Positions 12,755 to 23,197 are shown, counted from the first letter of the stretch. The stretch is DNA of 64,000 nucleotides from an uncultured Gammaproteobacteria bacterium (GCA_958295465.1 OY282353.1:558001-622000); one strand, 5' to 3'. Translations and numbers: made by a program. The notes: generated by a model not told the origin, from the sequence alone.

Positions 12755-13619
12755 GTCGTGTTGACGAATTATCGAAGCATGATCCAGGCCGACACGATAT
12801 GAATAAACGCCAGGAACGTCCGACTGAGCTTGTCATAACGGGTGGCAATACGGCGGAATTGCTTGAGCTTGTTGAAGAACCGCTCAACCTTCTCGCGCAG
12901 CTTGTACTTCTGCGCATCGTGATGAATCGCCTCGGTCCGGTTCGCCTTCGGCGGGATGACGGCTTCAATCCCCTGCATTGCCAGGAATTGACGAATGGCA
13001 TTGCTGTCATATGCCTTGTCCATCACCACCGCCCCCAGCCCAGGCAACGCTGGCGCCCCCTCCCACACCGACTCGAATCCCACCGCATCATTGCGCTGTC
13101 CACCAGTCAACACGAACGACACCCCGGTGCGCTCGTCCGTGCAGGCCGCGTGCAGTTTGGTGGACAGTCCACCCCGAGAGCGACCCAGAGCCTGGGCTTG
13201 TTGTCCACCGTTTTTTTTGACGCTCCGGCGGCGTGCTGATGTGCCCGCACAATGGTCGAATCGATGAAGAGTTCGTGGAGTTGTTCATCGTCGAGGGTCT
13301 GGAACCGCTGCCAGAGCCGCTCCCATAGGCCGCCCTTTTCCCAACGGCGAAAGCGGTGATAGACGGCATTCCAGTGGCCGAACTCGTCGGGCAGGTCCCG
13401 CCAAGGGGTCCCGGTGCGGGCTTGGTACAGGACAGCTTCGATGAACATCCGGTCGCTGAGCCTCGGCGGGCTGCCGGCGGCGTGCTTGAGTTCCCGGAGC
13501 ACGGGTTCGATTTTCGACCACAGAGCATCGCTGATGAGCAAGCGTAAGGCCATGAACGTTCTCCGAAGAACATCGACAGAGAACAATTGTCCAGAATTCC
13601 ATGAATTCGTCAACACAGC
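12755..13619 (-). mobile_element. IS5-family insertion sequence (IS427-like), complete
   Basis: An 865-bp element. Its ends are imperfect inverted repeats: GTCGTGTTGACGAATT on the left and, read inward from the right, GCTGTGTTGACGAATT. It is flanked by a CTAG direct repeat (12751-12754 and 13620-13623), the short target duplication typical of this group. One transposase is encoded on the minus strand across two frames. Element size, ends and the A-run frameshift site all agree with IS5-family members of the IS427 group. It lies directly upstream of the 574-residue gene. Confidence 0.9.
12769..13553 (-). CDS. IS5-family transposase made by -1 frameshifting
   Basis: The first frame starts at ATG 13553 (MALRLLISDALWSKIEPVL) and runs through TPWRDLPDEFGHW and the first catalytic Asp in FIDSTIVRAHQHAAG. 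On the coding strand a run of eight A (13211-13218) follows. A -1 slip there joins the frame reading NGGQQAQALGRSRGGLSTK, continuing to VMDKAYDSN (second Asp) and the C-terminal Glu region KLREKVERFFNKLKQFRR. Without the slip the first frame ends near 13107 as nonsense. The combined product of about 260 residues is a normal DDE transposase, so the element may be active. Confidence 0.85.
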
Positions 13620-13623
13620 CTAG

Positions 13624-13941
13624 TGGAGCCAACGGACCGGACCGCTCGGATTTCGCCGGGAGGCTCGATACATCGTAATCGTTCCGCCTGATCGACGGAG
13701 GCGCCGAGGATGCACGACCGGACCACCCGGCGTACGGACCGCTTGATCTCCGTGTTGCTGAAAATGCAACATGGAGCACGAAAATGGACACTTCCCGAGA
13801 ACAACATACCGGGCTACGTTTCCAAGACAGAAGAACATTCGTCCCCGGCCCTGCGCGCAGAGCGCACGGCCTGAAGCGAGCCGGCGTGCTCCGAAACCGC
13901 ACGATTCACCCTCAACCCCACCGTCACCCGGGAGGCAAGCC
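13624..13941 (+). other. Leader region upstream of the ABC transporter operon
   Basis: About 320 bp without a credible gene. It separates the IS5-family element from the substrate-binding protein gene and should hold the operon promoter, but I cannot point to convincing -35/-10 boxes. A GGAGG at 13931 serves as the ribosome-binding site of the next gene. An AT-richer patch around 13745-13800 is the likeliest promoter area. Confidence 0.4.
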
Positions 13942-14985
13942 ATGACAGAACACGTGCAATCGATTCCTTTCCCCGGCCGCCGCCGATTCCTGAAACACGG
14001 CGCGGCCCTGGGGGGCGCCGCGGCCATGTCGTCCTTCATCGGCGTGGAAGCCCTCGGCGCGGACAAGGCCAGGGTCAACATGCAGTTGGGCTGGCTGGCC
14101 AGCAACGGCATCCTGGGCGAAGTCGTCGCCAAGCGCATGGGCTTCTACGAGGAGGAAGGTGTCGAGCTCGAGGTCACCCCGGGCGGGCCCGGGGTCGATG
14201 GCGTGGCCTCCGTCGCCGCCGGCCGGGCCCAGAGCGGCCAGCTCTCCTCCAGCCCGTCGCTGATGCTGGCGCGTTCCGCCGGCATCCCGGTCAAGGCGTT
14301 CGCCGCGGGTTACCAGAAGCACCCCTTCACCTACTTCTCGCTCGAAGGGAACCCGATCCGGGAGCCCCGGGACATGATCGGCAAGACCATCGCCACCCAG
14401 CCCACGGCGGTGATCCTGCTCAGGGCGCTGCTGGCGAAGAACGGCATCGCCGAGGACCAGGTCGAGGTGGTCAAGATGGGCAGCGACATGAACCAGCTCA
14501 TGACCGGTCAGGGCCGCCGCCGTCACCGGCTGGCTGACCAACACCAACGCGCTGAAGATCCTCGGTGAGGACCGCGTCGACATGATGCTGTGGGACGCCG
14601 GCATCCAGCTCTACGCCAACGTCTACTACACCACCGACGACATGCTGGCGAACCACCAGGACGTGCTGGTGCGCTTCCTCACCGGATCGGCCCGCGGATG
14701 GGGCCATGCCCGCGAGAACCCGGAGGCCGCCGTCGACCACTTGGTCGCTGAGTACAGGAACCTGAGCCGCGCCAGCGAGCTGGAAGCGGTGGGGGCGGTC
14801 CTCGGCTTCTCGTTCAACGACGTCACCGCGAAAGATGGCTGGGCGGCCATGAACCCGGCGAACTGGCAGGCCCAGATCGACACCTATGCCGCGCTGGAGC
14901 AGTTCAAGGGACCGACGCCGGCTCTTGCCGACGTCATGACCACGGACATCCTGGCGGCAACCGAATCGCTGAGGAAACGGATCGG

Positions 14986-14989
<4 letters not shown>
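13942..14989 (+). pseudogene. ABC transporter substrate-binding protein (NMT1/SsuA-like), frameshifted
   Basis: The N-terminal part has a twin-arginine export signal (RRRFLKHGAALGGAAAM) and then NMQLGWLASNGILGEVVAKR, typical of NitT/TauT-type binding proteins. Family-like sequence runs to about 14510 (SDMNQLMTGQ), then turns to nonsense. It resumes in another frame as AAAVTGWLTNTNALKILGED and continues to the stop at 14989. A one- or two-base indel near 14505-14515 therefore breaks the gene; it may be a real mutation or a sequence error. GGAGG lies upstream of ATG 13942, and the stop overlaps the ATPase start (ATGA). Confidence 0.85.
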
Positions 14990-15821
<832 letters not shown>

Positions 15822-15825
<4 letters not shown>

Positions 15826-16658
15826 CGACCGCGGGGGTTGGCGGCAGGGGCGCCGTGGCCGGGCCGGAACCGGCCGATGCGCACGCCGTCCGCGCCGAGA
15901 GAGCGCAATTCCGCCGCCATGCGCCGGCCATCGTCACCGCCGTCGCGATGCTGGGCCTGTGGCAACTCGTCGTCACCGGCTTCGGCGTGCCCACGTACAT
16001 CGCCCCGAGCCCGGTGCAGGTCGCGCAGGTGTTCGTCGAGCAGGGCGACGTGCTGTGGATCAACTTCTGGCCCACCCTGCTGGAAGCCATGGCCGGTTTC
16101 GCACTGGGCAACACCATCGCGGTGCTGCTGGCCGTATGGTTCGTGCACAACCGGCTCGCGGAGCGCGCGTTCTACCCGATCGCGGTCTTCGTCAACACCA
16201 TCCCGATCATCGCGGTGGCGCCGATCCTGGTGCTGATGCTGGGCAACGGCTACGCGCCGAAGATCGTCATCGCGGCCCTGATCTGCTTCTTCCCCACCCT
16301 GGTCAACATGGTGCGCGGCCTGAAGGCGGTCAGCCCCCAGATGCTGGAGCTGATGCGGGTCCTGTCCGCCAGCGACCGGGAGATCCTGTGGAAGATCCGG
16401 CTGCAGAGCTCCCTGCCGTTCCTCTTCGCCGCGCTGAAGATCGCGTCGACCACCTGCGTCATCGGGGCCATCGTCGGGGAATGGATCGGCTCGAACTACG
16501 GCCTGGGCTCGCTGATCATCGAGGCCACCTACAACTTCCGCGCCCCGCTGCTGTACGCCACGGTGATCCTGGGCGCCGGCCTGGCGGTGGCCGCCTTCAC
16601 CACGACCTCTCTCATCGAGCGGCGCGTCCTGAAATGGAAGCCGGGCGCCGTCTTCTGA
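15822..16658 (+). CDS. ABC transporter permease, NitT/TauT type
   Basis: A 278-residue inner-membrane protein of the BPD_transp_1 family with about six transmembrane segments, for example IVTAVAMLGLWQLVVTGF and ALGNTIAVLLAVWFVHN. The loop that docks on the ATPase is the EAA-like stretch around LMRVLSASDREILWKIRLQS. PTYIAPSPVQVAQVF near the N-terminus is characteristic of SsuC/TauC relatives. It overlaps the ATPase gene by 4 bp and is 22 bp from the FAD oxidoreductase, so all are likely cotranscribed. Confidence 0.92.
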
Positions 16659-16680
16659 CCCGAAAACCGGAGGCAAACGC

Positions 16681-18042
16681 ATGTCATCACCTGAAATCGT
16701 GATCCGGCCCGAGGCCGGTGTACCGGTCGTCGCCGCCACCGACGTGGTCGTGGTGGGCGGCGGCCCGGCCGGCATCGCGGCGGCGGTCTCCGCCGCGCGC
16801 AACGGCGCTTCGGTGACCCTGGTGGAGCGCTATCCCTACCTCGGCGGCCTGGCGTCCGGCGGCATGGTGCTGGTGCTGGACGACATGCACAACGATACGG
16901 AGATCTCCGTGCGCGGTCTGGCCATGGAGATGATCGACCGCATGCACGCGAAGGGCCTCTGCGTCTATCCGCCGGAGGCCGACCGCGCTCCCTCGGTCCG
17001 TGCGACCGAGGCGCTCTGGCGCAAGTGGTCGCGCTGGGGGGTGTTCGACTTCCACACCCGCACCAAGCCGCACCCCATCGTCTTCGCCGCCGCCTTCGAC
17101 CCCGACGGCTTCAGGCAGGCGGCCCTCGACATGGTGCAGGCGGCCGGGGTCGCCCTGCGCCTGCATAGCTGGTTCCAGTCGGCCATCGTCGAGGACGGCC
17201 GCGCCGCCGGGGTGATCGTCGAAACCAAGGAGGGCGCCCAGGCGATCCGGGCAGGCGTGGTCATCGACGCCACCGGCGACCTCGACGTCGCGGCCGGCGC
17301 CGGCGCCGCCTTCACCGAAGGCGCCTACATCGTCACCACGGTGTCGCGCATCGGGGGCGTGGACACGGAAGCGGCGGAACGCTTCCAGTTCGAGGAGCCG
17401 GAGCGCTTCGCCGCGGTCGATCGGCAGGCCAGGCGCCTGATCGGCGGGTGCTGGCAGTACTGGTGGCTGAAGACCCCCCTGCCCGGTGTCGTATGGTGCA
17501 ACTGCCCGCACATGACCGGTTTCGACGGCATGAAGGTGGCGGATCTGACCGCGGCCGAGTTCGAAGGCCGGCGCCGGATGCAGGCGCTGCTGGAATTCGC
17601 CCGGGAAAACATGCCCGGCTTCGAGCGCGCGTATTTCGTGGACTTCGCGCCCCAGACCGGGGTGCGCCAGACCCGCCTGCTGGAAGGTGAATACGTGGTC
17701 ACCCGACAGGACGTGGCGGACCGGGTGCACTTCCATGACAGCGTCTGCCGCGGCCGGGACTACTACACCCCCTACCGCGCCCTGCTGCCGGTGGGCGTGG
17801 ATCAGTTGCTGGTCGCCGGCCGCCACTATTCGGCGACCCGGCAGGCCCAGAAGATGAGCCGGGAGATCCCGCCCTGCATGGCCATGGGCGAGGCCGCCGG
17901 CATCGCCGCCGCCCTGGCTCTCGCCGGCGGCATCGTGGTGCGGGACGTGGACGTGCGCGCCATCCAGAAACGGATGCGGGCCCAGGGCGCCGACCCCGGG
18001 GACCGCCCGGCCGGGAACGCCCTGCTCACGGAGGCTGCCTGA
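16681..18042 (+). CDS. FAD-dependent oxidoreductase
   Basis: A 453-residue flavoprotein resembling the FAD_oxidored (PF12831) family. The Rossmann motif VVVVGGGPAGIAAAVSAARN (about 22-41) binds FAD, followed by TLVERYPYLGGLASGGM. A second FAD contact is the late RALLPVGVDQLLVAGRHYS with PPCMAMGEAAGIAAALAL. It sits between a transporter and CoA-ester enzymes, suggesting it oxidises an imported organic acid or heterocycle, but the substrate is unknown. The stop overlaps the CoA-transferase start by 1 bp. Confidence 0.85.
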   Translation: MSSPEIVIRPEAGVPVVAATDVVVVGGGPAGIAAAVSAARNGASVTLVERYPYLGGLASGGMVLVLDDMHNDTEISVRGLAMEMIDRMHAKGLCVYPPEADRAPSVRATEALWRKWSRWGVFDFHTRTKPHPIVFAAAFDPDGFRQAALDMVQAAGVALRLHSWFQSAIVEDGRAAGVIVETKEGAQAIRAGVVIDATGDLDVAAGAGAAFTEGAYIVTTVSRIGGVDTEAAERFQFEEPERFAAVDRQARRLIGGCWQYWWLKTPLPGVVWCNCPHMTGFDGMKVADLTAAEFEGRRRMQALLEFARENMPGFERAYFVDFAPQTGVRQTRLLEGEYVVTRQDVADRVHFHDSVCRGRDYYTPYRALLPVGVDQLLVAGRHYSATRQAQKMSREIPPCMAMGEAAGIAAALALAGGIVVRDVDVRAIQKRMRAQGADPGDRPAGNALLTEAA

Positions 18043-19415
18043 TGTCCGCCGGTCCCATGGAAGTCGACGCCCGCCGTCCCCTTCCCCTCGAGGGCATCCG
18101 GGTGCTCGACTTCAGCCAGGTGATGATGGGCCCGTGCTGTACCCAGATGCTGGGCGACTACGGCGCCGACGTCATCAAGATCGAGCGGACCGGGGCCGGC
18201 GATCTGTCACGCTGGAGCGTCGGCGAGGACCCGGACGGCGGCAACAACCCGGTGTTCGCAAGCCTCAACCGGAACAAGCGCAGCGTCGCCCTGAACCTGA
18301 AATCGGACGAGGACCGGGCGGCGGTGCTGCGCCTGGTGGAAACGTCGGACGTGGTCGTGAACAACTTTCGCCCCGGGGTCATGGAACGCCTGGGGTTCGG
18401 CTACGACGATCTCAGCCGCATCAATCCGCGCATCGTCTACGCGCTCGGCACCGGCTTCGGCCTCGACGGTCCCTACGTGCACAAGGGCGGCCAGGACATC
18501 CTGGCCCAGGCGATGAGCGGCGCCATGCACCGCCGCGCGGACCCGGCGCTGCCGCTTTCGATCTACCCCACGGCGCTGGCCGACTATGCCGCGGGCATGC
18601 ATCTGGTGCAGGGGATCCTGCTGGCGCTGATGCAGCGGGAAAAGACCGGCGAAGGGCAGCGGGTCGCGGTCTCCCTCTACAACTCCATGCTGGCGATGCA
18701 GATGCAGGAAGCGGCGATGTGGATGATGCGCGGCCGGGAGTTGAACTGGGCGGCCATGCCTCTGTCCGGGGTGTTCGAAACCACCGACGGCGCCGTGGTC
18801 ATGGTCGGCGCCTTCAAGGAAAACCCGTTGCGGGACATCTGCCGGGCGCTCGGCCTCGACGATCTGTCCGCGGATCCCCGATACGCCGGCCTGGAACAGC
18901 AGAAGGCGCGTCGGCCGGCCCTGCAGAAGATTTTCCGTGACCGTTTTGCCGGCAACACCACCGCGCACTGGCTGGAACGGCTCGACGGCGTCGACATCCT
19001 GTGCGCGCCGGTGAAGACACTGAAGGAGGCCCTGGACGATCCGCAGACCGCCTGCAACCGGATGGTCGTCGATCTGGACCCCAGCGCCGGCGGGCCGGTG
19101 CGCCTCGTGGCCTCGCCCATCGATATGTCGGCGGCTCCCTTCGCGGTGCATCGCCCGCCGCCGAGGCTGGGTGAGCACAACGGCGAAGTGCTGGCGCAGA
19201 TGCAAGCGGGCGAACACGACGATGAAACGTCGGCACAGGTGCGGGCGGACGATCACAACGGTGAAGAGCCGGTGCCGGTGCGGTCGGGTGAGCGCAACGA
19301 TGAAGTGCCGGCGCAGGCGCAGCCGGGCGGACGCAACAAGGGTGTGCCGGCGCAGGCGGACGGGCAAGACGATGAAACGCCGGCACGGGTGCAAGCGGAC
19401 GGATCCGCGGCATGA
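18042..19415 (+). CDS. CaiB/BaiF-type (family III) CoA-transferase with repeat tail
   Basis: A 457-residue protein. Residues 1 to about 376 are a family III CoA-transferase: GIRVLDFSQVMMGPCCTQMLGDYGADVIKIE, then NRNKRSVALNLK, FGLDGPYVHKGGQDILAQAM and the late GEHNGEVL. These enzymes move CoA between carboxylic acids. The last 80 residues or so are unusual: six imperfect 13-residue repeats rich in Glu, Asp, Gln and Ala, encoded by 39-bp DNA repeats, absent from the family as I know it. The gene overlaps the enoyl-CoA hydratase gene by 4 bp. Confidence 0.88.
   Translation: MSAGPMEVDARRPLPLEGIRVLDFSQVMMGPCCTQMLGDYGADVIKIERTGAGDLSRWSVGEDPDGGNNPVFASLNRNKRSVALNLKSDEDRAAVLRLVETSDVVVNNFRPGVMERLGFGYDDLSRINPRIVYALGTGFGLDGPYVHKGGQDILAQAMSGAMHRRADPALPLSIYPTALADYAAGMHLVQGILLALMQREKTGEGQRVAVSLYNSMLAMQMQEAAMWMMRGRELNWAAMPLSGVFETTDGAVVMVGAFKENPLRDICRALGLDDLSADPRYAGLEQQKARRPALQKIFRDRFAGNTTAHWLERLDGVDILCAPVKTLKEALDDPQTACNRMVVDLDPSAGGPVRLVASPIDMSAAPFAVHRPPPRLGEHNGEVLAQMQAGEHDDETSAQVRADDHNGEEPVPVRSGERNDEVPAQAQPGGRNKGVPAQADGQDDETPARVQADGSAA
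19171..19403 (+). repeat. 39-bp tandem repeats coding a 13-residue unit
   Basis: Six imperfect units at the 3' end of the CoA-transferase gene, for example GEHNGEVLAQMQA, GEHDDETSAQVRA, DDHNGEEPVPVRS and GERNDEVPAQAQP. The first unit overlaps the normal family C-terminus (GEHNGEVL), so the array probably grew by slippage from the native end. One unit is shortened. The repeats keep the frame and end just before the natural-looking stop. Confidence 0.85.
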
Positions 19416-20179
19416 GCGTCGATTTCGACGTATCGGGCGGGGTCGCCCGGGTCACGCTGAACCGGCCCGAGCGCATGAACGCCGTCGATTCCGCGGCGGA
19501 GGCGGCGCTTGACGGGATCTGGAGCGCGATCGACCGGGACCCGGAGATCCGCTGCGTTGTCCTCACCGGCACGGGCCGCGCGTTCTGCGCAGGCGCGGAC
19601 ATGAAGGAAGAGGGCCCCGGCGGGCTGACTTATTGGGCCGGCACCGGCGACGGTGGCTTCGGCGGGATCGCCCTGGGCCGGCGTCCGTCCGTCCCCGTGA
19701 TCGCCAGGGTCAACGGGCTGGCCCTCGGGGGCGGCTTTGAAATGGTGCTGGGCTGCGACCTCGCGGTTGCCGCGGAGACCGCCTCGTTCGGTCTGCCCGA
19801 GCCCCGGGTCGGCCGCCTGCCCCTGGACGGCATGGTGACCCTGCCGCGCCGGCTGCCGCGGGCGCTGGCCATGGGCATCCTGCTGACCGGCCGGCGCATC
19901 GGCGCGGCGCAGGCCCTGGCCTACGGCCTGATCAACGAGGTGGTGCCGGATGATCGGCTGGATGCCGCCGTCGATGCCTGGGTCGAGGACATCGTGGCTT
20001 GCGCGCCCCTGAGCCTGAAGGCGATCAAGCGCTCGGCCGGTGACACCACGCACCTGACCGTCACGGAAGCCCGCAACGCCTGCCTGCCGAGCCTGGCTGC
20101 CGCGCTGCAGAGCCGGGATGCGGACGAAGGCGTTCTGGCCTTCAGGGAAAAGCGCCCGCCCGTCTGGACCGGCCGCTGA
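19412..20179 (+). CDS. Enoyl-CoA hydratase/isomerase family protein
   Basis: A 255-residue crotonase-fold enzyme. GVARVTLNRPERMNAVD is the N-terminal family stretch. The oxyanion-hole residues lie in GRAFCAGADMKEEG and in VNGLALGGGFEMVLGCDLA. The catalytic region reads FGLPEPRVGRLP, with a Glu where hydratases carry one of theirs. It overlaps the CoA-transferase gene by 4 bp, and together they suggest activation and hydration of an unsaturated acid. The exact substrate is unknown. Confidence 0.88.
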   Translation: MSVDFDVSGGVARVTLNRPERMNAVDSAAEAALDGIWSAIDRDPEIRCVVLTGTGRAFCAGADMKEEGPGGLTYWAGTGDGGFGGIALGRRPSVPVIARVNGLALGGGFEMVLGCDLAVAAETASFGLPEPRVGRLPLDGMVTLPRRLPRALAMGILLTGRRIGAAQALAYGLINEVVPDDRLDAAVDAWVEDIVACAPLSLKAIKRSAGDTTHLTVTEARNACLPSLAAALQSRDADEGVLAFREKRPPVWTGR

Positions 20180-20284
20180 GCCGTCGCGCCGTGCTTCGTC
20201 CTCCTGTCGTCAAGGCGCTCGAAAGCCGGCGGGTTCCGGCCGGCGAGCGGGGCGTCTTCGTGCCCGGCGATTCGTCCCGGACGA

Positions 20285-20478
20285 TTCCGTGACCTGCATC
20301 ATCGCCGAAACCTGCATCATTGCCTGCCGGCTCCATGCCGGACGCGCCCCGCCGAACGCAACGCCAACGTGACCGGAAGACGCCTGGATGACCCGGACGC
20401 TGTTCGTCGATCGCCTGCCGGCGGCAGACCGAACGCGCCCCGTGGAGCACAACGTCAACATGATCCGGAGGCCCCCCG
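20285..20478 (+). repeat. Decayed repeats of the amidohydrolase gene 5' end
   Basis: The start of the downstream gene (ATGACCTGGACGCTGTTC at 20479) is preceded 91 bp upstream by a near copy (ATGACCCGGACGCTGTTC at 20388) that extends about 80 bp, through ACGTCAAC. A third, more worn copy seems to lie around 20289-20385 (GAACGCAACGCCAAC near its end). The copies carry changes and do not make a full protein. They look like tandem duplications of the leader and first codons. Confidence 0.65.
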
Positions 20479-21966
20479 ATGACCTGGACGCTGTTCGCCG
20501 ATCGCCTGCTGGCGGCGCCCGGTCGCGGCCCCGCCGAGCGCAACGTCAACCTGGAAATCGCGGGCGGCCGCATAGCCGGGGTCAGCCGATCGGATGACCG
20601 CCGGGGAAGCGGCGGACGCATTGCGCTGCCGGCGATGGTCAACGCCCACGATCACGGCTACGGCCTGCGCCCCCTGGCCCTGGGCGGCGCCGACGATGCG
20701 CTGGAATGCTGGATCGCCTCCCTGACCCGGCCCACGGTCGAGCCCCGGCTGGAGGCCGCCGTCGCCTTCGGCCGCATGGCGCTCGCGGGCGTCGGGGCGA
20801 CCGTGCATTGCCACAACTCGCTGGCCGCGGACCGCCTGGAAGCGGAGGCGGCCGGGGTCGCCCGCGCCGCCGCCGACGTGGGCATTCGCGTTGCCTTCTC
20901 CTGCCCGATCCGGGACCGCAACCCCTGGGTCTACGGCGACCAGCGCGCCCTGCTGCCGTATCTGACCGCGGCCGATCGTGCGGCGATGGGGGCCACCATC
21001 CCCGATGGCGCTGCCATCCCCGATGAGATGCCGGCGCACCGTCAGGTCGAGCAGGTGGAATCCATTGCGGCGGCCCACGAAAGCGAGCTGTTCCAGGTGC
21101 AATACGGCCCGATCGGACCGCAGTGGTGCCAGGACGCCACCCTGGAGCGCATCGCCGAGGCTTCCGCGGAGAACAACCGTCGCGTGCACATGCATCTGCT
21201 GGAATCACCGCGCCAGCGGCAGTGGCTGGACGCTGCCTACCGGCAGGGCATCGTGCGTTTTCTGGATGACGTCGGCCTGCTGTCGCCCCGGCTCACGGTG
21301 GCCCACGGCGTGCACCTCACCGGCGAAGAATGCGCCCTGCTGGCCGAGCGCGGCGTCACCGTCGCCGTCAACACGTCGTCGAACCTGCGGCTGCGCTCCG
21401 GTCTGGCGCCGCTGGACCGCTTCATGCGGCACGGCCTGCGCTTCGGCTTCGGCCTCGACGGCGGTGCGCACGACGACGACCAGGACTATTTCCGCGACCT
21501 GCGCCTGACGTGGCGCCTGCACAACGGCACCGATCTGAACCAGGCCCTGCCGCCGGCCCGGCTGTTCGAGGCCGCCCACGCCCACGGCTTCCGGAGCATC
21601 GACGGCGGCGACGACTACGGTGCCGTGGTCCCCGGCGCCCGGGCGGATCTGGTGGTGCTGGATTACGCGGCCATGTGCGAGGATTTCCTGGTCCCGGACC
21701 TGGACGAAACGGACGTCCTGCTGACCCGCGCGACCGCCCGCCACGTGCGCGAAGTCGTGGTCGCCGGGCGCAAGGTCGTCAGCCACGGCGCCCTTGCCGG
21801 GATCGACCTGCCGGCCGCGGAAGGCGAGCTGATGGATCGCGCCCGCCGGGTCGCTGCGATCACCCCCGAGCAACTGGCTTACCGGCAACGCCGCCGCGAA
21901 GCCGTCCGCGCCTGGTACGCGGGCGGGCATCACCTCGAGGGCGGCGCCGTTGATCCTTCACCCTGA
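20479..21966 (+). CDS. Amidohydrolase family protein (chlorohydrolase/deaminase-like)
   Basis: A 495-residue TIM-barrel metal-dependent hydrolase of the TrzN/AtzA/cytosine-deaminase type. First metal ligands are His57 and His59 in MVNAHDHG; later motifs are VHMHLLESPRQ, VAHGVHLTGEECALL and the Asp-rich GFGLDGGAHDDDQD. The C-terminus returns to the small beta-sandwich with PGARADLVVLDYA. Such enzymes release amino, amide or halide groups from ring compounds. Its position after the transporter and CoA enzymes suggests breakdown of a nitrogenous ring compound, an inference only. Confidence 0.82.
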   Translation: MTWTLFADRLLAAPGRGPAERNVNLEIAGGRIAGVSRSDDRRGSGGRIALPAMVNAHDHGYGLRPLALGGADDALECWIASLTRPTVEPRLEAAVAFGRMALAGVGATVHCHNSLAADRLEAEAAGVARAAADVGIRVAFSCPIRDRNPWVYGDQRALLPYLTAADRAAMGATIPDGAAIPDEMPAHRQVEQVESIAAAHESELFQVQYGPIGPQWCQDATLERIAEASAENNRRVHMHLLESPRQRQWLDAAYRQGIVRFLDDVGLLSPRLTVAHGVHLTGEECALLAERGVTVAVNTSSNLRLRSGLAPLDRFMRHGLRFGFGLDGGAHDDDQDYFRDLRLTWRLHNGTDLNQALPPARLFEAAHAHGFRSIDGGDDYGAVVPGARADLVVLDYAAMCEDFLVPDLDETDVLLTRATARHVREVVVAGRKVVSHGALAGIDLPAAEGELMDRARRVAAITPEQLAYRQRRREAVRAWYAGGHHLEGGAVDPSP

Positions 21967-22038
21967 GCCCGTTACGCTTCCGCGCCTTTTTTCCCCGCGA
22001 CCCGGCCGGAGCCGGGCTGTCGCGACCGGTGATGCGAG

Positions 22039-22791
22039 ATGCGCCGTCCGTTCGTTGCCGGAAACTGGAAGATGAACGGCTCCCGCGGGGACACGCGGGC
22101 GCTCGTCGCCGGCGTGTGCGAGGGCGCGCACGCGCTGCCCGGGGTCGACGTCGGCGTATGCCCTCCCTTCGTCTACCTCGCGGACGCGGGCGCGGCGATT
22201 GCCGATGCGCCGGTGTTTCTCGGCGGTCAGGACTGCGCGCGCACCGGGGACGGCGCGTTCACCGGCGAGGTGTCGGCGCGCATGCTCGCCGACGTGGGGT
22301 GCAGCTTCGTGCTGGTCGGCCACTCCGAGCGCCGCACCCTGTACGGAGAGGACGATGCGGAGGTCGCGGAGAAGGCGGTGCTCGCGCTCGCGGCCGGACT
22401 GTCGCCGGTGATCTGCGTCGGCGAGACCCTGGAGGAGCGGGAGGCAGGGCGGACCGAGGCCACGGTGATGCGGCAGCTCGACGCGGTGATCGAACGCCTG
22501 GACCGCGACGCCCTCGCCCGCATCGCCGTCGCCTACGAGCCGGTATGGGCGATCGGCACCGGCCGGACCGCGACGCCGACCCAGGTCAACGAGGTGCACG
22601 CGGTGCTGAGGGAACGGATGGCGACCCGCGAGCCGGAGGTGGCGGCCGGGGTCCGGATCCTTTACGGCGGCAGCGTCAAGCCGGACAATGCGGCGGCGCT
22701 GTTCGCCGAGCCCGAGGTCGACGGCGGGCTCATCGGCGGCGCGTCACTCGATGTGGGACAATTCCTCGACATCTGTCGAGCGGCGGCGTGA
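22039..22791 (+). CDS. tpiA: Triose-phosphate isomerase
   Basis: A 250-residue glycolytic enzyme interconverting dihydroxyacetone phosphate and glyceraldehyde 3-phosphate. Active-site residues are Lys11 (GNWKMNG), His95 (LVGHSERR) and Glu167 ([12 protein letters not shown]); the phosphate-binding loop YGGSVKPDN follows. Length is normal. secG begins 1 bp after its stop, the standard tpiA-secG arrangement. Confidence 0.97.
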   Translation: MRRPFVAGNWKMNGSRGDTRALVAGVCEGAHALPGVDVGVCPPFVYLADAGAAIADAPVFLGGQDCARTGDGAFTGEVSARMLADVGCSFVLVGHSERRTLYGEDDAEVAEKAVLALAAGLSPVICVGETLEEREAGRTEATVMRQLDAVIERLDRDALARIAVAYEPVWAIGTGRTATPTQVNEVHAVLRERMATREPEVAAGVRILYGGSVKPDNAAALFAEPEVDGGLIGGASLDVGQFLDICRAAA

Positions 22792-22792
22792 G

Positions 22793-23176
22793 ATGCAACA
22801 GATTCTGCTCATCGTCCAGATCCTGATCGCCGTCGGATTGGTGGCGATGGTGCTGCTGCAGCAGGGGCGCGGCGCGGACGCCGGGGCGTCGTTCGGCGGC
22901 GGCTCCTCGGGCTCGTTGTTCGGCTCGCGGGGGCCCGCGTCCTTTCTGTCCAAGCTGACCGCGGGTCTGGCCGCCCTGTTCTTCGCGAACAGTCTGGCAT
23001 TGGCGTATATTTCCAGCCACTCGATCGAGCGCCGCAGCGTGGTCGAGCGTGTGCAGTCGGAGTCGATGTCGGAGGATTCCGGGCTGCGGAGCGAGGATGT
23101 CGACGTGCCGGCCCTGCCGGGCGGTAGCGGGGATTCCGCCATGCAGGACGTACCGCAGGCCCCGGTCCCGGAGTGA
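22793..23176 (+). CDS. secG: Preprotein translocase subunit SecG
   Basis: A 127-residue inner-membrane component of the SecYEG channel. Two transmembrane helices ([20 protein letters not shown] and [20 protein letters not shown]) flank the conserved cytosolic loop [19 protein letters not shown]. An acidic, Ser/Pro-rich tail of about 40 residues follows, longer than in E. coli but common in this family. It starts at ATG 22793, one base after the tpiA stop. Confidence 0.94.
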   Translation: MQQILLIVQILIAVGLVAMVLLQQGRGADAGASFGGGSSGSLFGSRGPASFLSKLTAGLAALFFANSLALAYISSHSIERRSVVERVQSESMSEDSGLRSEDVDVPALPGGSGDSAMQDVPQAPVPE

Positions 23177-23197
23177 AAGCCCCGGTGTGAAGTCATT

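Noticed and set aside
18814..19602. Minus-strand frame with Pro/Ala repeats opposite the CoA-transferase tail
   Set aside because: The periodicity comes from the 39-bp repeats of the plus-strand gene.
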